The notes beneath the pieces are model-generated. The model was not told the origin of the DNA. It saw only the letters and a list, made by a program, of their open reading frames with translations, and searched no databases. From positions 248,001-312,000 of the forward strand of contig NZ_BCWU01000001.1 in the NCBI RefSeq assembly GCF_001592365.1: a stretch of DNA of 64,000 nucleotides. Reading direction: 5' to 3'. Positions 56,289 through 64,000 of this stretch are shown in pieces. This DNA is from Gordonia hydrophobica NBRC 16057 (GTDB lineage: Bacteria > Actinomycetota > Actinomycetes > Mycobacteriales > Mycobacteriaceae). The position numbers and the translations under genes were made by a program. Position 1 is the first letter of the stretch. Each line of letters opens with the position of its first letter.

Positions 56289-57232
56289 TCGGAGACGGCG
56301 ATGCTGTAGTAGATCTCGCCGTCGCCGTAGTCGTCTGCGTCCGCGTCGCCCTCTTCGACGTCGGCCTCGACGCCGAGGTCGGCGAAGAACGTGCGCAGTT
56401 GCTGACGGACCGGATCGGTGAAGTAGTTGTGGTTCAGGTTGATGGACGTCAGGTGCGCCAGCGAGACGCCCGACATGAGTGCCTGGCCGCCTTCGTCGTG
56501 GAGAACGCCCATCGACAGATCCAAGTCGGTCAACTGCGCGACCACCGGTGCCGCCGCGACGGCCTTCGCGACGTCGGTCTGGATCTCGCTGTCGCAGAGT
56601 GCGAGTCGCTTCAACGCGGGCAGTCGTGCACCGGAGAGGAACGGAGCGAGATCGTCGATCGACGCGTCGCCGCCGTAATCTTCGGTGCCGAGCCACAACT
56701 CCAGGTCTTCGAGAGCGGGGAAATCCGAAGCCGCGACGGCTTGCGCCACTGCGGAGGGCAGACCGCCCGACTCGATGACCAGGCGTCGCAGTGCTGTGTG
56801 CGTGGTCGCGGTGAGCGAAAGTTGGGTACTGCCTCGAATGCCGAGCTCCTCCAGCGCGGGGAAGGCGGTGAGCAGCCCGGTGACATCGGACTGGACGATC
56901 CAGGAGATCTCACAGTCCTCGGAGTCCATGTCGCCGAGGAACAGGGCGCGCAGCGCGGGCAGTCGCGGCGCCGCGTCGATGATGGCCTGGACCACCTCGG
57001 CGGAGCTCTTGTCGTACGGATCCGCCCAGCCGCCGACGACGATCGCGGTGACGGTCGCCGGATCCACCTGGTCGAGGAACGCCGAGAAGGCCTCGGGCCA
57101 CGAGATCTCCGCGTCGTAGGTGGACACACTGATACGCCAGGCGACCGGACCCTGCGGGGCCGCGGGCTTCTCTGGCGAGAACTCGATGATGGGCAGTCCA
57201 TGGAACTCGGTGAAGGTGTCGTTGACGGTCAT
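56285..57232 (-). CDS. STM4015-family leucine-rich-repeat protein
   Basis: A 315-residue protein, first gene of the cassette. After an N-terminal domain (FHGLPIIEFSPEKP, WPEAFSAFLDQVDPATVTAIVVGGW) come about six leucine-rich repeats of the ribonuclease-inhibitor kind (PRLPALRALFLGDM, FPALEELGIRG, LRRLVIESG, FPALEDLELWLG, LPALKRLALCD, LTSINLNHNYFTD). The tail is acidic (EADVEEGDADADDYGD) and ends GEIYYSIAVSE. It may be a scaffold or the modified substrate of the enzymes behind it. ATG at 57232 has AGGAG 8 nt upstream. Confidence 0.86.
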   Translation of the reverse strand: MTVNDTFTEFHGLPIIEFSPEKPAAPQGPVAWRISVSTYDAEISWPEAFSAFLDQVDPATVTAIVVGGWADPYDKSSAEVVQAIIDAAPRLPALRALFLGDMDSEDCEISWIVQSDVTGLLTAFPALEELGIRGSTQLSLTATTHTALRRLVIESGGLPSAVAQAVAASDFPALEDLELWLGTEDYGGDASIDDLAPFLSGARLPALKRLALCDSEIQTDVAKAVAAAPVVAQLTDLDLSMGVLHDEGGQALMSGVSLAHLTSINLNHNYFTDPVRQQLRTFFADLGVEADVEEGDADADDYGDGEIYYSIAVSE

Positions 57233-57399
57233 GCGCGATTCTCCTGGCGACGGGGTGCGTGGACGGTGTGAGTCGCGTCGATTATCACCCAATTGTGGCC
57301 CGAACGCTCGACGAGCGCGTGCGCCCGGCTGCGCACCGGGCGGCTACCGTGGGGCCGGGCCGCAACCTGTACTCCGACACCCGGATCGAGGAGCTGACA

Positions 57400-57792
57400 A
57401 TGACCGATCGAGTGATCGTGAGCGCCGTCGTCTTGCGCGACGAGCGGGGACGCGTCCTCACCGTCCGCAAGCAGGGCTCGACCCTGTTCATGTTTCCCGG
57501 GGGCAAACTCGATCCCGGCGAGACCTTCGCCGAGGCGGCTGTCCGTGAGGCGCGGGAGGAGCTCGGCGTCGACCTGGAGGTGACGTCGCTCACGCGCCTC
57601 GGCGAGTTCACCGCCGACGCCGCGAATGAGGCAGGCTTCACCGTGGTCGCCGAAGTCTTCGAGCATCCCCTCGTCGGCGAGCCTGCGGCATCGGCCGAGA
57701 TCGCAGAGCTCGCGTGGGTCGATCCCGCCGACGGCGCGCGCGACGACATCGCTCCGCTGCTGCGCGACGCCGTGTTCCCGGTCCTGGGGTAG
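57400..57792 (+). CDS. Nudix hydrolase
   Basis: A 130-residue single-domain Nudix protein with an intact box: GGKLDPGETFAEAAVREAREELG. The strand before it (VSAVVLRDERGRVLTVRKQGSTLFMFP) is typical of MutT/ADP-ribose-type hydrolases. Substrate unknown. The ATG at 57400 has GAGGAG 8 nt upstream and is preferred to upstream codons. Divergent from the STM4015 gene across 167 bp, so possibly co-regulated. Confidence 0.9.
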   Translation: MTDRVIVSAVVLRDERGRVLTVRKQGSTLFMFPGGKLDPGETFAEAAVREAREELGVDLEVTSLTRLGEFTADAANEAGFTVVAEVFEHPLVGEPAASAEIAELAWVDPADGARDDIAPLLRDAVFPVLG

Positions 57793-57812
57793 ACGGAGGG
57801 CGGTGGACGGGC

Positions 57813-58439
57813 CTACAGCTCCTTCAGCATGGCCTTCATGTCGTCGATCTCCTTCTGCTGGGATTCGACGATCGACCGCGCCATCTCGACCGCGTCGGAG
57901 TTCTTGCCGTTCTCGATTTGCTGTTCGGCCATCTCGACGGCGCCCTCGTGGTGCTCGATCATCTGTGTCAGGAACAGCTTCGCGGCGTCGGCGCCGGTCG
58001 CGGTGCGGAGCTTGTCGATGTCGGCGTCGGAGAGCATGCCGTCCATCTCGTGGTCCATCGGCGCGTCGACCGGGGCGCCCCAGGCAGTCAGCCAGCCGGT
58101 GAGCTCGGTGATCTCCGGACCCTGTGCGTCCTTGATCTGCTGCGCCAGCTCGGTGACGTTCTCCGGGATGTCGTTCTTGGCGAGCATGATGTCGCTCATC
58201 ACGATGGCCTGCTTGTGGTGCGGCAGCATCATCTGCGCGAACATCACGTCGGCGTCGCTGTGGTCGCCGTCGGCCGGAGCCTGCGAACTCGCGTGATGAT
58301 CCCCCGCGCCGTGGTCCATGGTCGCGTGCGACGACGCGCTGGTGGTCGCGTCCGACGGCTCTTCGTTCGGGCTGCAGGCGGCGACGCCGACGACGACGGC
58401 GGCAGCGGCGATCGTCGAGGCGACGTGACGGGTTTTCAC
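57813..58439 (-). CDS. DUF305-family lipoprotein
   Basis: A 208-residue exported lipoprotein: signal peptide ([22 protein letters not shown]) with lipobox VAAC and acylated Cys22, then a His/Met-rich linker (MDHGAGDHH) and a helical ferritin-like DUF305 domain with two copies of the MxxHH motif ([15 protein letters not shown] and [14 protein letters not shown]). The His/Met content suggests copper or other metal binding. ATG at 58439 with AAGGAC upstream. Convergent with the Nudix gene. Confidence 0.9.
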   Translation of the reverse strand: MKTRHVASTIAAAAVVVGVAACSPNEEPSDATTSASSHATMDHGAGDHHASSQAPADGDHSDADVMFAQMMLPHHKQAIVMSDIMLAKNDIPENVTELAQQIKDAQGPEITELTGWLTAWGAPVDAPMDHEMDGMLSDADIDKLRTATGADAAKLFLTQMIEHHEGAVEMAEQQIENGKNSDAVEMARSIVESQQKEIDDMKAMLKEL

Positions 58440-58512
58440 GATGGAGTCCTTCCGTGGGGGTGACGGGATCAGTCTGCCGCACCGAGCGGTCTGTGGTCAG
58501 GACGCCTAGCGC

Positions 58513-58518
58513 TACCCT
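58513..58518 (+). promoter_or_regulatory. -10 hexamer of proA
   Basis: TACCCT is 7 nt before the ATG at 58526, consistent with leaderless transcription. Confidence 0.4.
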
Positions 58519-58525
58519 GGGGATC

Positions 58526-59815
58526 ATGAGTGCACCCACCGCCGATTCGGTCGAGACGACCGCCGGTGTGACGGCCGACGTCACGCTCGCGGTCACCGAG
58601 CTCGCCACCTTGGCCAAGACGGCCTCCCGGACGATCGCACAGCTCACGACGGCGCAGAAGAACACCGTGCTGTTGGCTGCTGCCGACGCCATCGACGCCG
58701 CTGCCGACGACATCCTCGCGGCCAACGCCGACGACGTGCAGCGTGCCGAGGAGGCCGGCACGGAGGCCGCGCTCGTCGACCGCCTCCGCCTGACCGCCGA
58801 CCGCGTCGCGGGCATCACCGACGGTCTGCGCCAGGTGGCCGCGCTGCCCGATCCGATCGGCGCCGTGCTGACCGGCAAGACCCTCCCGAACGGACTCGAA
58901 CTCCGTCAGGTGCGGGTGCCGCTCGGCGTCGTCGGCTTCGTCTACGAGGCGCGGCCCAACGTGACCGTCGACGGATTCGGCATCTCGTTCAAGTCCGGCA
59001 ACGCCGTCCTGCTGCGCGGTTCGTCGTCGGCCGTGAGCTCCAACGCCGCGTTGGTGTCGGTGCTCCGCTCGGTTCTGTCCGACCACCACGTGGACCGCAA
59101 CGCCGTTGCACTGCTCCCGAGCGAGACCCGTGACAGCGTCACCGCGCTCATTCAGGCGCGCGGGCTCGTGGACGTGGTGATCCCGCGCGGCGGCGCCGGC
59201 CTGATCAGCGCGGTCGTCACCAATGCGACGGTGCCGACCATCGAGACCGGTTCCGGAAACTGCCACATCTTCGTCCACCGCGAGGCCGACGTCGACGTCG
59301 CCACCCGAATCATCCTCAACGCCAAGACGCGTCGACCCAGTGTGTGCAACACGGTCGAGACGGTCCTGATCGACAGCGGCATCGCCGACCAGGCGCTCGC
59401 ACCGATCACGTCGGCGCTGCAGGCGCAGGGCGTCGTGATCCACGGCGAAGAGCCGGGCATGGAGCCTGCGACCGAAGACGACTGGCACCGCGAGTACCTG
59501 TCGCTCGACATCGCGGTGAAGGTGGTCGACGATCTCGAAGCAGCGATCGATCACATCGCGACGTACAGCACCGGTCACACCGAGGCGATCGTCACCACGA
59601 GCCTCGCCGCGGCCAACGAGTTCACCAGTCGTGTCGACGCCGCCGCGGTGATGGTGAACGCCTCCACCGCGTTCACCGATGGCGAGCAGTTCGGGTTCGG
59701 CGCCGAGATCGGGATCTCGACGCAGAAGCTGCATGCGCGCGGCCCAATGGGTCTGCCGGAACTGACCTCCACCAAATGGCTGGTGTGGGGCGACGGCCAG
59801 GTCCGTCCCGCATGA
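58526..59815 (+). CDS. proA: Glutamate-5-semialdehyde dehydrogenase (gamma-glutamyl phosphate reductase)
   Basis: A 429-residue NADPH-dependent enzyme of proline synthesis. The catalytic cysteine is in [36 protein letters not shown] and the C-terminal [20 protein letters not shown] are diagnostic. The proB and obg genes often found with it are not in the window. The ATG at 58526 is preferred to a GTG at 58454. Overlaps the MoxR gene by 4 bp. Confidence 0.95.
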   Translation: MSAPTADSVETTAGVTADVTLAVTELATLAKTASRTIAQLTTAQKNTVLLAAADAIDAAADDILAANADDVQRAEEAGTEAALVDRLRLTADRVAGITDGLRQVAALPDPIGAVLTGKTLPNGLELRQVRVPLGVVGFVYEARPNVTVDGFGISFKSGNAVLLRGSSSAVSSNAALVSVLRSVLSDHHVDRNAVALLPSETRDSVTALIQARGLVDVVIPRGGAGLISAVVTNATVPTIETGSGNCHIFVHREADVDVATRIILNAKTRRPSVCNTVETVLIDSGIADQALAPITSALQAQGVVIHGEEPGMEPATEDDWHREYLSLDIAVKVVDDLEAAIDHIATYSTGHTEAIVTTSLAAANEFTSRVDAAAVMVNASTAFTDGEQFGFGAEIGISTQKLHARGPMGLPELTSTKWLVWGDGQVRPA

Positions 59816-60738
59816 GCGGCGTCGGAAACATCCAGGGCGAGCGCAGCGACGGGGGAAACATCCAGCCGGTGTTCACCGACGTCGACAACGTGCGCGCGCG
59901 GTTGCGCGAGACCGGCTATCTGGCCGACGACGCGACCGCGACGACGGCCTTTCTCGCCGACCGCCTCGGCAAGCCGCTGCTGGTGGAGGGTCCCGCCGGT
60001 GTCGGCAAGACCGAGCTGGCGCGCGCTCTGGCTCAGGCGACCGACTCGGAGTTGGTGCGGTTGCAGTGCTACGAGGGCATCGACGAGGCCCGCGCACTCT
60101 ACGAGTGGAACCACGCCAAGCAGATCCTCGCGATCCAGTCCGCGGGACAACGCGACTGGGAGTCGACGAAGGGCGACATCTTCTCCGAGGAGTTCCTCCT
60201 CGCGCGGCCGCTGCTGACCGCGATCTCCCGGACCGAGCCGACGGTGCTGCTGATCGACGAGATCGACAAGGCCGACGTCGACATCGAAGGTCTGCTGCTG
60301 GAGGTGCTCAGCGACTTCGCGATCACCATCCCGGAGATGGGGACGGTCGAGGCGACCCGTCGGCCGATCGTGCTGCTGACGTCGAACGCGAACCGCGAAC
60401 TGTCCGAGGCGCTCAAGCGGCGCTGCCTGTACCTGTACATCGACTTCCCGGACGCCACACTGGAACGCGAGATCCTGGCCTCCCGGGTGCCGGAGTTGCC
60501 GACCAAGCTGGCGGAGGAGATCGTGCGCATCATCGGCGTCCTCCGCACCCTTGACATCCGCAAGAAGCCGTCGGTCGCCGAGACCATCGACTGGGGCAAC
60601 ACGCTGCTGGCGATGACGGCGGGCGCCGATGCGGAGGCGGGCAAGCTGGACGACTCGCTGATCGCGCGGACGCTCGGCGTGGTGCTCAAGCACCGCCCCG
60701 ACGTCACCACCGCGCTGCGCGAGCTGAAGCTCGGCTGA
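59812..60738 (+). CDS. MoxR-family AAA+ ATPase
   Basis: A 308-residue AAA+ chaperone-like ATPase. Walker A is [16 protein letters not shown], Walker B is [11 protein letters not shown], sensor 1 is [21 protein letters not shown]. MoxR ATPases work with a VWA protein, here the next gene, to mature or remodel a partner complex (CoxD/CoxE type). Matches the pair Rv2426c-Rv2425c beside proA in M. tuberculosis. Overlaps proA by 4 bp. Confidence 0.93.
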   Translation: MSGVGNIQGERSDGGNIQPVFTDVDNVRARLRETGYLADDATATTAFLADRLGKPLLVEGPAGVGKTELARALAQATDSELVRLQCYEGIDEARALYEWNHAKQILAIQSAGQRDWESTKGDIFSEEFLLARPLLTAISRTEPTVLLIDEIDKADVDIEGLLLEVLSDFAITIPEMGTVEATRRPIVLLTSNANRELSEALKRRCLYLYIDFPDATLEREILASRVPELPTKLAEEIVRIIGVLRTLDIRKKPSVAETIDWGNTLLAMTAGADAEAGKLDDSLIARTLGVVLKHRPDVTTALRELKLG

Positions 60739-60756
60739 CCGGAGGCGGGCGACACC

Positions 60757-62160
60757 GTGACCGAGCCGCTCGTCGACACCCTCACCGGGTTCGTGGACGA
60801 CCTCCGCACCCGAGGGATCACCGTCGGGCCGTCGAACCTCATCGACGCCGGGCAGGCGATGAGCGTGCTGGACCTCCTCGACCGACGGTCGTTGCGGGAG
60901 GGACTGGCGGCCACGCTCCTCGACGACCACACCCACCGCGACACCTTCGACCTGTGCTTTGAACTGTGGTTCCCGCTGGGCTCGGCGGCTCGGCGCGGGG
61001 CCATGGAGGTTCCGCGCGACGCGGAGGGGAACGTCGACATCGAGGCGCTGCGCGAGTTGACCGCGGACATCCTCGCCGACGAGGAGGCGATGAGCGACGG
61101 GCGGTTCGACCAGTTGGTCGCGATGATCGTCGGCGAGGTGGGGCAGTACGAGTCGGCGCGCGGCGAATCGTATTCGGTCTATCAGGCGATGTCGGCGGTC
61201 TCCCCGCAGACGCTGATCGCGCGGATCGCCGCGGCGATGGCCGGCGGTCAGGACACCGAGTCGGGGGAGCGGCCGGGCACCGATCCGATGAGCCGTCGTG
61301 CCGCCCGGGAGGCGACGGTCCGGCTGCGTGAGGCCGTCACCACGGAGACGCAGCGCCGGATGGCCGACGTCCGCGGGCGTGAGGCCGTCGGCGAGTACGC
61401 GGTGCCCAAGCTGCCCGAGAAGATCGACTTCTTCTCGGCGAATCCGCAGGACATGGCGAAGATGCGCCGGACCATCGACCCGATCGCCCGACTGCTCGCC
61501 GCCAAGTTGGAGTTCCGGCGACGGCGTAATCAGCACGGCCCGGTCGATGTGCGCGCCACCTTGCGCGCCTCGATGTCGACCGGCGGCGTGCCGATCGACC
61601 TGCGGCGTCGCAAGCCGCGTCCGGGCAAGCCGGAACTGGTGGTGATCTGCGACGTCTCCGGATCGGTTGCCGGGTTCAGTCAGTTCACCCTGCAGCTGGT
61701 CTATGCACTGCGCCAGCAGTTCTCCCATGTCCGGGTGTTCGCGTTCGTCGACAGCGTCGACGAGGTGACCGACTTCTTCGACCGCGGAAACAGCGACGAG
61801 CAGTTCGGTGAGCGGATGACCCGCATGCTCACCGAGGCGTCCATCAGCACGCGCGACGGGCACTCCGATTACGGTCACATGCTTCAGGGCTTCGAGAACA
61901 TGTACGGCGACTCGCTGACCCACCGCAGTGCGCTGTTGATCCTCGGCGACGCGCGCAACAACTTCCGGCCCACGCACGCCGATGCGCTCGCCAAGATGCG
62001 CGACCGCGTCCGCAACGCCTACTGGCTCAACCCGGAGCGGCAGTCGTCGTGGGACTCGGGCGATTCCGACGCGAGCAAGTACGGTGCGGTGATCGACATG
62101 TTCGAGTGTCGCAACGCGGACCAGTTGTCGAAGGTGATCGCCGACCTGCTGCCGGTGTGA
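60757..62160 (+). CDS. VWA-domain protein, CoxE-like
   Basis: A 467-residue partner of the MoxR ATPase. A long helical N-terminal half precedes a C-terminal von Willebrand A domain whose MIDAS metal site is CDVSGSVAG (DxSxS), with later residues in [15 protein letters not shown] and LILGDARNN. No signal peptide or membrane helix, so it acts in the cytoplasm. GTG at 60757 with GGAGG upstream; 18 bp after the ATPase. Confidence 0.92.
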   Translation: MTEPLVDTLTGFVDDLRTRGITVGPSNLIDAGQAMSVLDLLDRRSLREGLAATLLDDHTHRDTFDLCFELWFPLGSAARRGAMEVPRDAEGNVDIEALRELTADILADEEAMSDGRFDQLVAMIVGEVGQYESARGESYSVYQAMSAVSPQTLIARIAAAMAGGQDTESGERPGTDPMSRRAAREATVRLREAVTTETQRRMADVRGREAVGEYAVPKLPEKIDFFSANPQDMAKMRRTIDPIARLLAAKLEFRRRRNQHGPVDVRATLRASMSTGGVPIDLRRRKPRPGKPELVVICDVSGSVAGFSQFTLQLVYALRQQFSHVRVFAFVDSVDEVTDFFDRGNSDEQFGERMTRMLTEASISTRDGHSDYGHMLQGFENMYGDSLTHRSALLILGDARNNFRPTHADALAKMRDRVRNAYWLNPERQSSWDSGDSDASKYGAVIDMFECRNADQLSKVIADLLPV

Positions 62161-62195
62161 CGGGTCCCGCACGGGCCCGGGTAAAGTCAATCGGC

Positions 62196-62849
62196 ATGTC
62201 ACAGGCCGCACGCAGTCCCCGCCGTATCGGCGTGATGGGTGGGACGTTCGATCCGATCCACAACGGGCACCTCGTGGCGGGCAGCGAAGTAGCGCACCGG
62301 TTGAACCTCGACGTCATCGTGTTCGTGCCGACCGGGCGCCCGTGGCAGAAGGAGGGCGAGCACGCCGCCGACCCGAGCCGGGTGGTCAGCGCCGCCGAAC
62401 ATCGCTACCTGATGACGGTCATCGCGACGGCGTCGAACCCGCGGTTCACCGTCAGTCGGGTGGACGTCGACCGCGCGGGCGTGACCTACACCGTCGACAC
62501 GTTGCGCGATCTGAAGAAGCAGTTTCCCGACGATGAACTGTTCTTCATCACCGGTGCGGATGCGCTCGACACCATCTTGTCCTGGCATGATTGGGAAGCC
62601 CTGTTCGAGCTCGCGAATTTCATCGGAGTCTCGCGACCCGGATACGAACTGAACGCAACACATCTGATGGAGCACCTGGCGGCGAAGCCCGCCGACGTGC
62701 TGCAGATGCTGGAGATCCCCGCGCTGGCGATCTCCTCGACCGATTGCCGTGCGCGCGCCGCCGCAGGCCGTCCCGTCTGGTACCTGGTGCCCGACGGGGT
62801 GGTGCAGTACATCGCCAAGCACGGTCTGTACCGAAAGGACCCCGCGTGA
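62196..62849 (+). CDS. nadD: Nicotinate-nucleotide adenylyltransferase
   Basis: A 217-residue enzyme that makes nicotinate adenine dinucleotide, a required step to NAD. The nucleotidyltransferase motif [15 protein letters not shown] and the C-terminal [22 protein letters not shown] (ISSTxIR variant) are clear. A TAAAGT hexamer 8 nt before the ATG may be the -10. Overlaps rsfS by 4 bp. The nadD-rsfS-gpgP-octT order is that of mycobacteria. Confidence 0.94.
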   Translation: MSQAARSPRRIGVMGGTFDPIHNGHLVAGSEVAHRLNLDVIVFVPTGRPWQKEGEHAADPSRVVSAAEHRYLMTVIATASNPRFTVSRVDVDRAGVTYTVDTLRDLKKQFPDDELFFITGADALDTILSWHDWEALFELANFIGVSRPGYELNATHLMEHLAAKPADVLQMLEIPALAISSTDCRARAAAGRPVWYLVPDGVVQYIAKHGLYRKDPA

Positions 62850-63250
62850 CCGCTTCGCCCGAAGCCCTCGAGATGGTGACGATCGCCGCTCTGGCCGCCG
62901 AAGACAGAGTCGCCACCGACATCATCGCGATCGACGTGTCCGACACCCTGGTCATCACCGACGCCTTCTTCATCGCGTCCGCCGACAACGAGCGTCAGGT
63001 CAACTCGATCATCGAAGAGATCGAAGACAAGCTCCGCGAGTCCGGACACAAGCCGCTGCGTCGTGAGGGCACCCGCGAGGGACGGTGGGCGCTCCTCGAC
63101 TACGGCGAGGTGATCGTGCACGTCCAGCACGACGACGAGCGCGACTTCTACGGTCTCGAGCGACTCTGGAACGACTGCCCGCGGATCGAGATCGAAGGTC
63201 TGGGACGGTCCGCCGACGATGCTGCGGCCGACGACGCCGCCGGCGAATGA
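62846..63250 (+). CDS. rsfS: Ribosome silencing factor RsfS
   Basis: A 134-residue protein that binds ribosomal protein L14 and blocks subunit joining in starvation. The core [25 protein letters not shown] and [35 protein letters not shown] are diagnostic. GTG start overlapping the nadD stop (GTGA). The last 15 residues are a variable acidic Ala/Asp tail. Confidence 0.95.
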   Translation: MTASPEALEMVTIAALAAEDRVATDIIAIDVSDTLVITDAFFIASADNERQVNSIIEEIEDKLRESGHKPLRREGTREGRWALLDYGEVIVHVQHDDERDFYGLERLWNDCPRIEIEGLGRSADDAAADDAAGE

Positions 63251-63960
63251 GGGGCGAGCCCGACGCCGGTGACACCAGCGTCGAACGGTTGACCCCGATC
63301 GTTCGACGGTTGATTCTGCTGCGGCACGGGGAGACCGAGTACAACGCCGGTCGTCGCATGCAGGGGCAGCTCGACACCGACCTGTCGTCGATCGGGACGG
63401 CGCAGGCCGAGGTGGCCGGCCGGGCGCTGGCCACCCGCGGACCGCTGCTCATCCGTTCCTCTGATCTGCGGCGGGCGCACGACACCGCCAAGGCTTTGGC
63501 GTCGGTCACCGGGCAGGAGGTCGTCACCGACGTCCGCCTCCGCGAGACGCACCTCGGCGACTGGCAGGGGATGACGCACACCGAGGTCGACGATCAGTCG
63601 CCCGGCGCCCGCAGGCTGTGGCGCGACGACGCGCGCTGGGCTCCGCCGAACGGTGAGTCCCGTGTCGAGGTCGCGGCACGCTCGGTGCCGGTGGTCGCCG
63701 AACTGGTCGACCAGCTCGACGACTGGGGTCAGGGCGACGACGCCGAGGCCCCGGTCGTGTTGGTGGCGCACGGCGGTGTGATCGCGGCGCTCACCGCGGG
63801 TCTGCTGAACCTCCCGGTGGCGAACTGGCCGATCTTCGGCGGGCTCGCCAACACCAGCTGGGTGCAGTTGTCCGGCCACGCGCTGCCCGGTGAGGCGCCC
63901 GTCTGGCGGCTCGACGTGTGGAACGCGTCGGCCGAATCGGCGGAGAGCACGGTGCAGTAG
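63247..63960 (+). CDS. gpgP: Histidine-phosphatase, probable glucosyl-3-phosphoglycerate phosphatase
   Basis: A 237-residue phosphoglycerate-mutase-like phosphatase. The catalytic motif is LILLRHGETEYNAGRRMQGQ, with a second His in VVLVAHGGVIAAL and the acid in RLRETHLGDWQGM. In mycobacteria the gene at this exact place (Rv2419c) dephosphorylates glucosyl-3-phosphoglycerate in methylglucose lipopolysaccharide synthesis; the name is given from synteny. Overlaps rsfS by 4 bp. Confidence 0.85.
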   Translation: MRGEPDAGDTSVERLTPIVRRLILLRHGETEYNAGRRMQGQLDTDLSSIGTAQAEVAGRALATRGPLLIRSSDLRRAHDTAKALASVTGQEVVTDVRLRETHLGDWQGMTHTEVDDQSPGARRLWRDDARWAPPNGESRVEVAARSVPVVAELVDQLDDWGQGDDAEAPVVLVAHGGVIAALTAGLLNLPVANWPIFGGLANTSWVQLSGHALPGEAPVWRLDVWNASAESAESTVQ

Positions 63961-63966
63961 GCCACG

Positions 63967-64000
63967 ATGTCGATTCTGATTCTCGGGGATTCGCTGTCCT
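63967..64000 (+). CDS. Partial gene: start of an SGNH/GDS hydrolase-fold protein, probable OctT
   Basis: Only the first 11 codons lie in the window: MSILILGDSLS. The GDS motif is block I of SGNH hydrolases. The gene after gpgP in M. tuberculosis (octT, Rv2418c, diglucosylglycerate octanoyltransferase) has this fold, so the same is expected here. It starts 6 bp after gpgP. Confidence 0.55.
   Translation, partial: MSILILGDSLS

Noticed and set aside
59575..62211. Very long minus-strand open frame of 878 codons opposite proA, the MoxR ATPase and the VWA gene
   Set aside because: It is Arg/His-rich with no domain, and lies exactly opposite well-supported genes; a normal shadow of high-GC coding DNA.

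Overview
This 64 kb window is a high-GC actinobacterial chromosome segment from a mycolic-acid-type member of the Mycobacteriales, most likely Gordonia or a close relative. The assignment rests on gene content and on order recalled from Mycobacterium tuberculosis. The run gatB, lppZ-like lipoprotein, DoxX protein, PH-domain (cfp6-like) protein, ilvBNC, serA, leuB, MFS, FAH hydrolase, gltX, F420 flavin-like protein, IclR (ndgR-like), leuCD, hupB, mutT1, ppk, cofC, gpsA, DUF3515, thiL, ung, DAK2 and recG parallels the Rv3009c-Rv2973c block. The last 5.5 kb (proA, MoxR ATPase, VWA protein, nadD, rsfS, gpgP, octT start) parallels Rv2427c-Rv2418c. HupB has the long Lys/Ala tail typical of these bacteria. 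Naming is from protein motifs; no database search was possible.

Layout. 0-9.9 kb is metabolic and accessory: a peroxiredoxin, a crotonase-fold protein, a NarL-type two-component pair, a Gdx/SugE-type SMR exporter behind a guanidine-III riboswitch, and a valine-degradation operon (mmsA, acyl-CoA dehydrogenase, mmsB, MarR) headed by two copies of a 12-bp palindrome. 10-26 kb holds gatB, branched-chain amino-acid synthesis (ilvD, then ilvBNC behind a leader-peptide attenuator), MgtE, a secreted serine protease, and serA-leuB. 26-38 kb holds an MFS transporter, FAH and alpha/beta hydrolases, a YtrA-type GntR regulator with a membrane partner, gltX, a very large hairpin, tRNA-Gln and tRNA-Glu, ndgR-like regulator divergent from leuCD, and hupB. 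38-51 kb holds polyphosphate, F420, glycerol-phosphate, thiamine and DNA-repair genes plus rpmB, fakA-like and recG.

The most unusual part is 52.1-57.2 kb: five tightly coupled minus-strand genes matching the families named after Salmonella STM4011-STM4015 (two radical SAM proteins, a sulfatase-fold hydrolase, an ATP-grasp-like protein and a leucine-rich-repeat protein). Four of the five genes are joined by short overlaps or near-overlaps, and to my knowledge the pathway has no described function. It is the best candidate here for an undescribed biochemical system.

Regulatory reading. Many genes have a TANNNT -10 hexamer only 6-8 nt before the start codon (peroxiredoxin, gatB, FAH hydrolase, GntR, gltX, IclR, thiL, proA and others), suggesting widespread leaderless transcription. 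Strong hairpin terminators separate most convergent or terminal genes.
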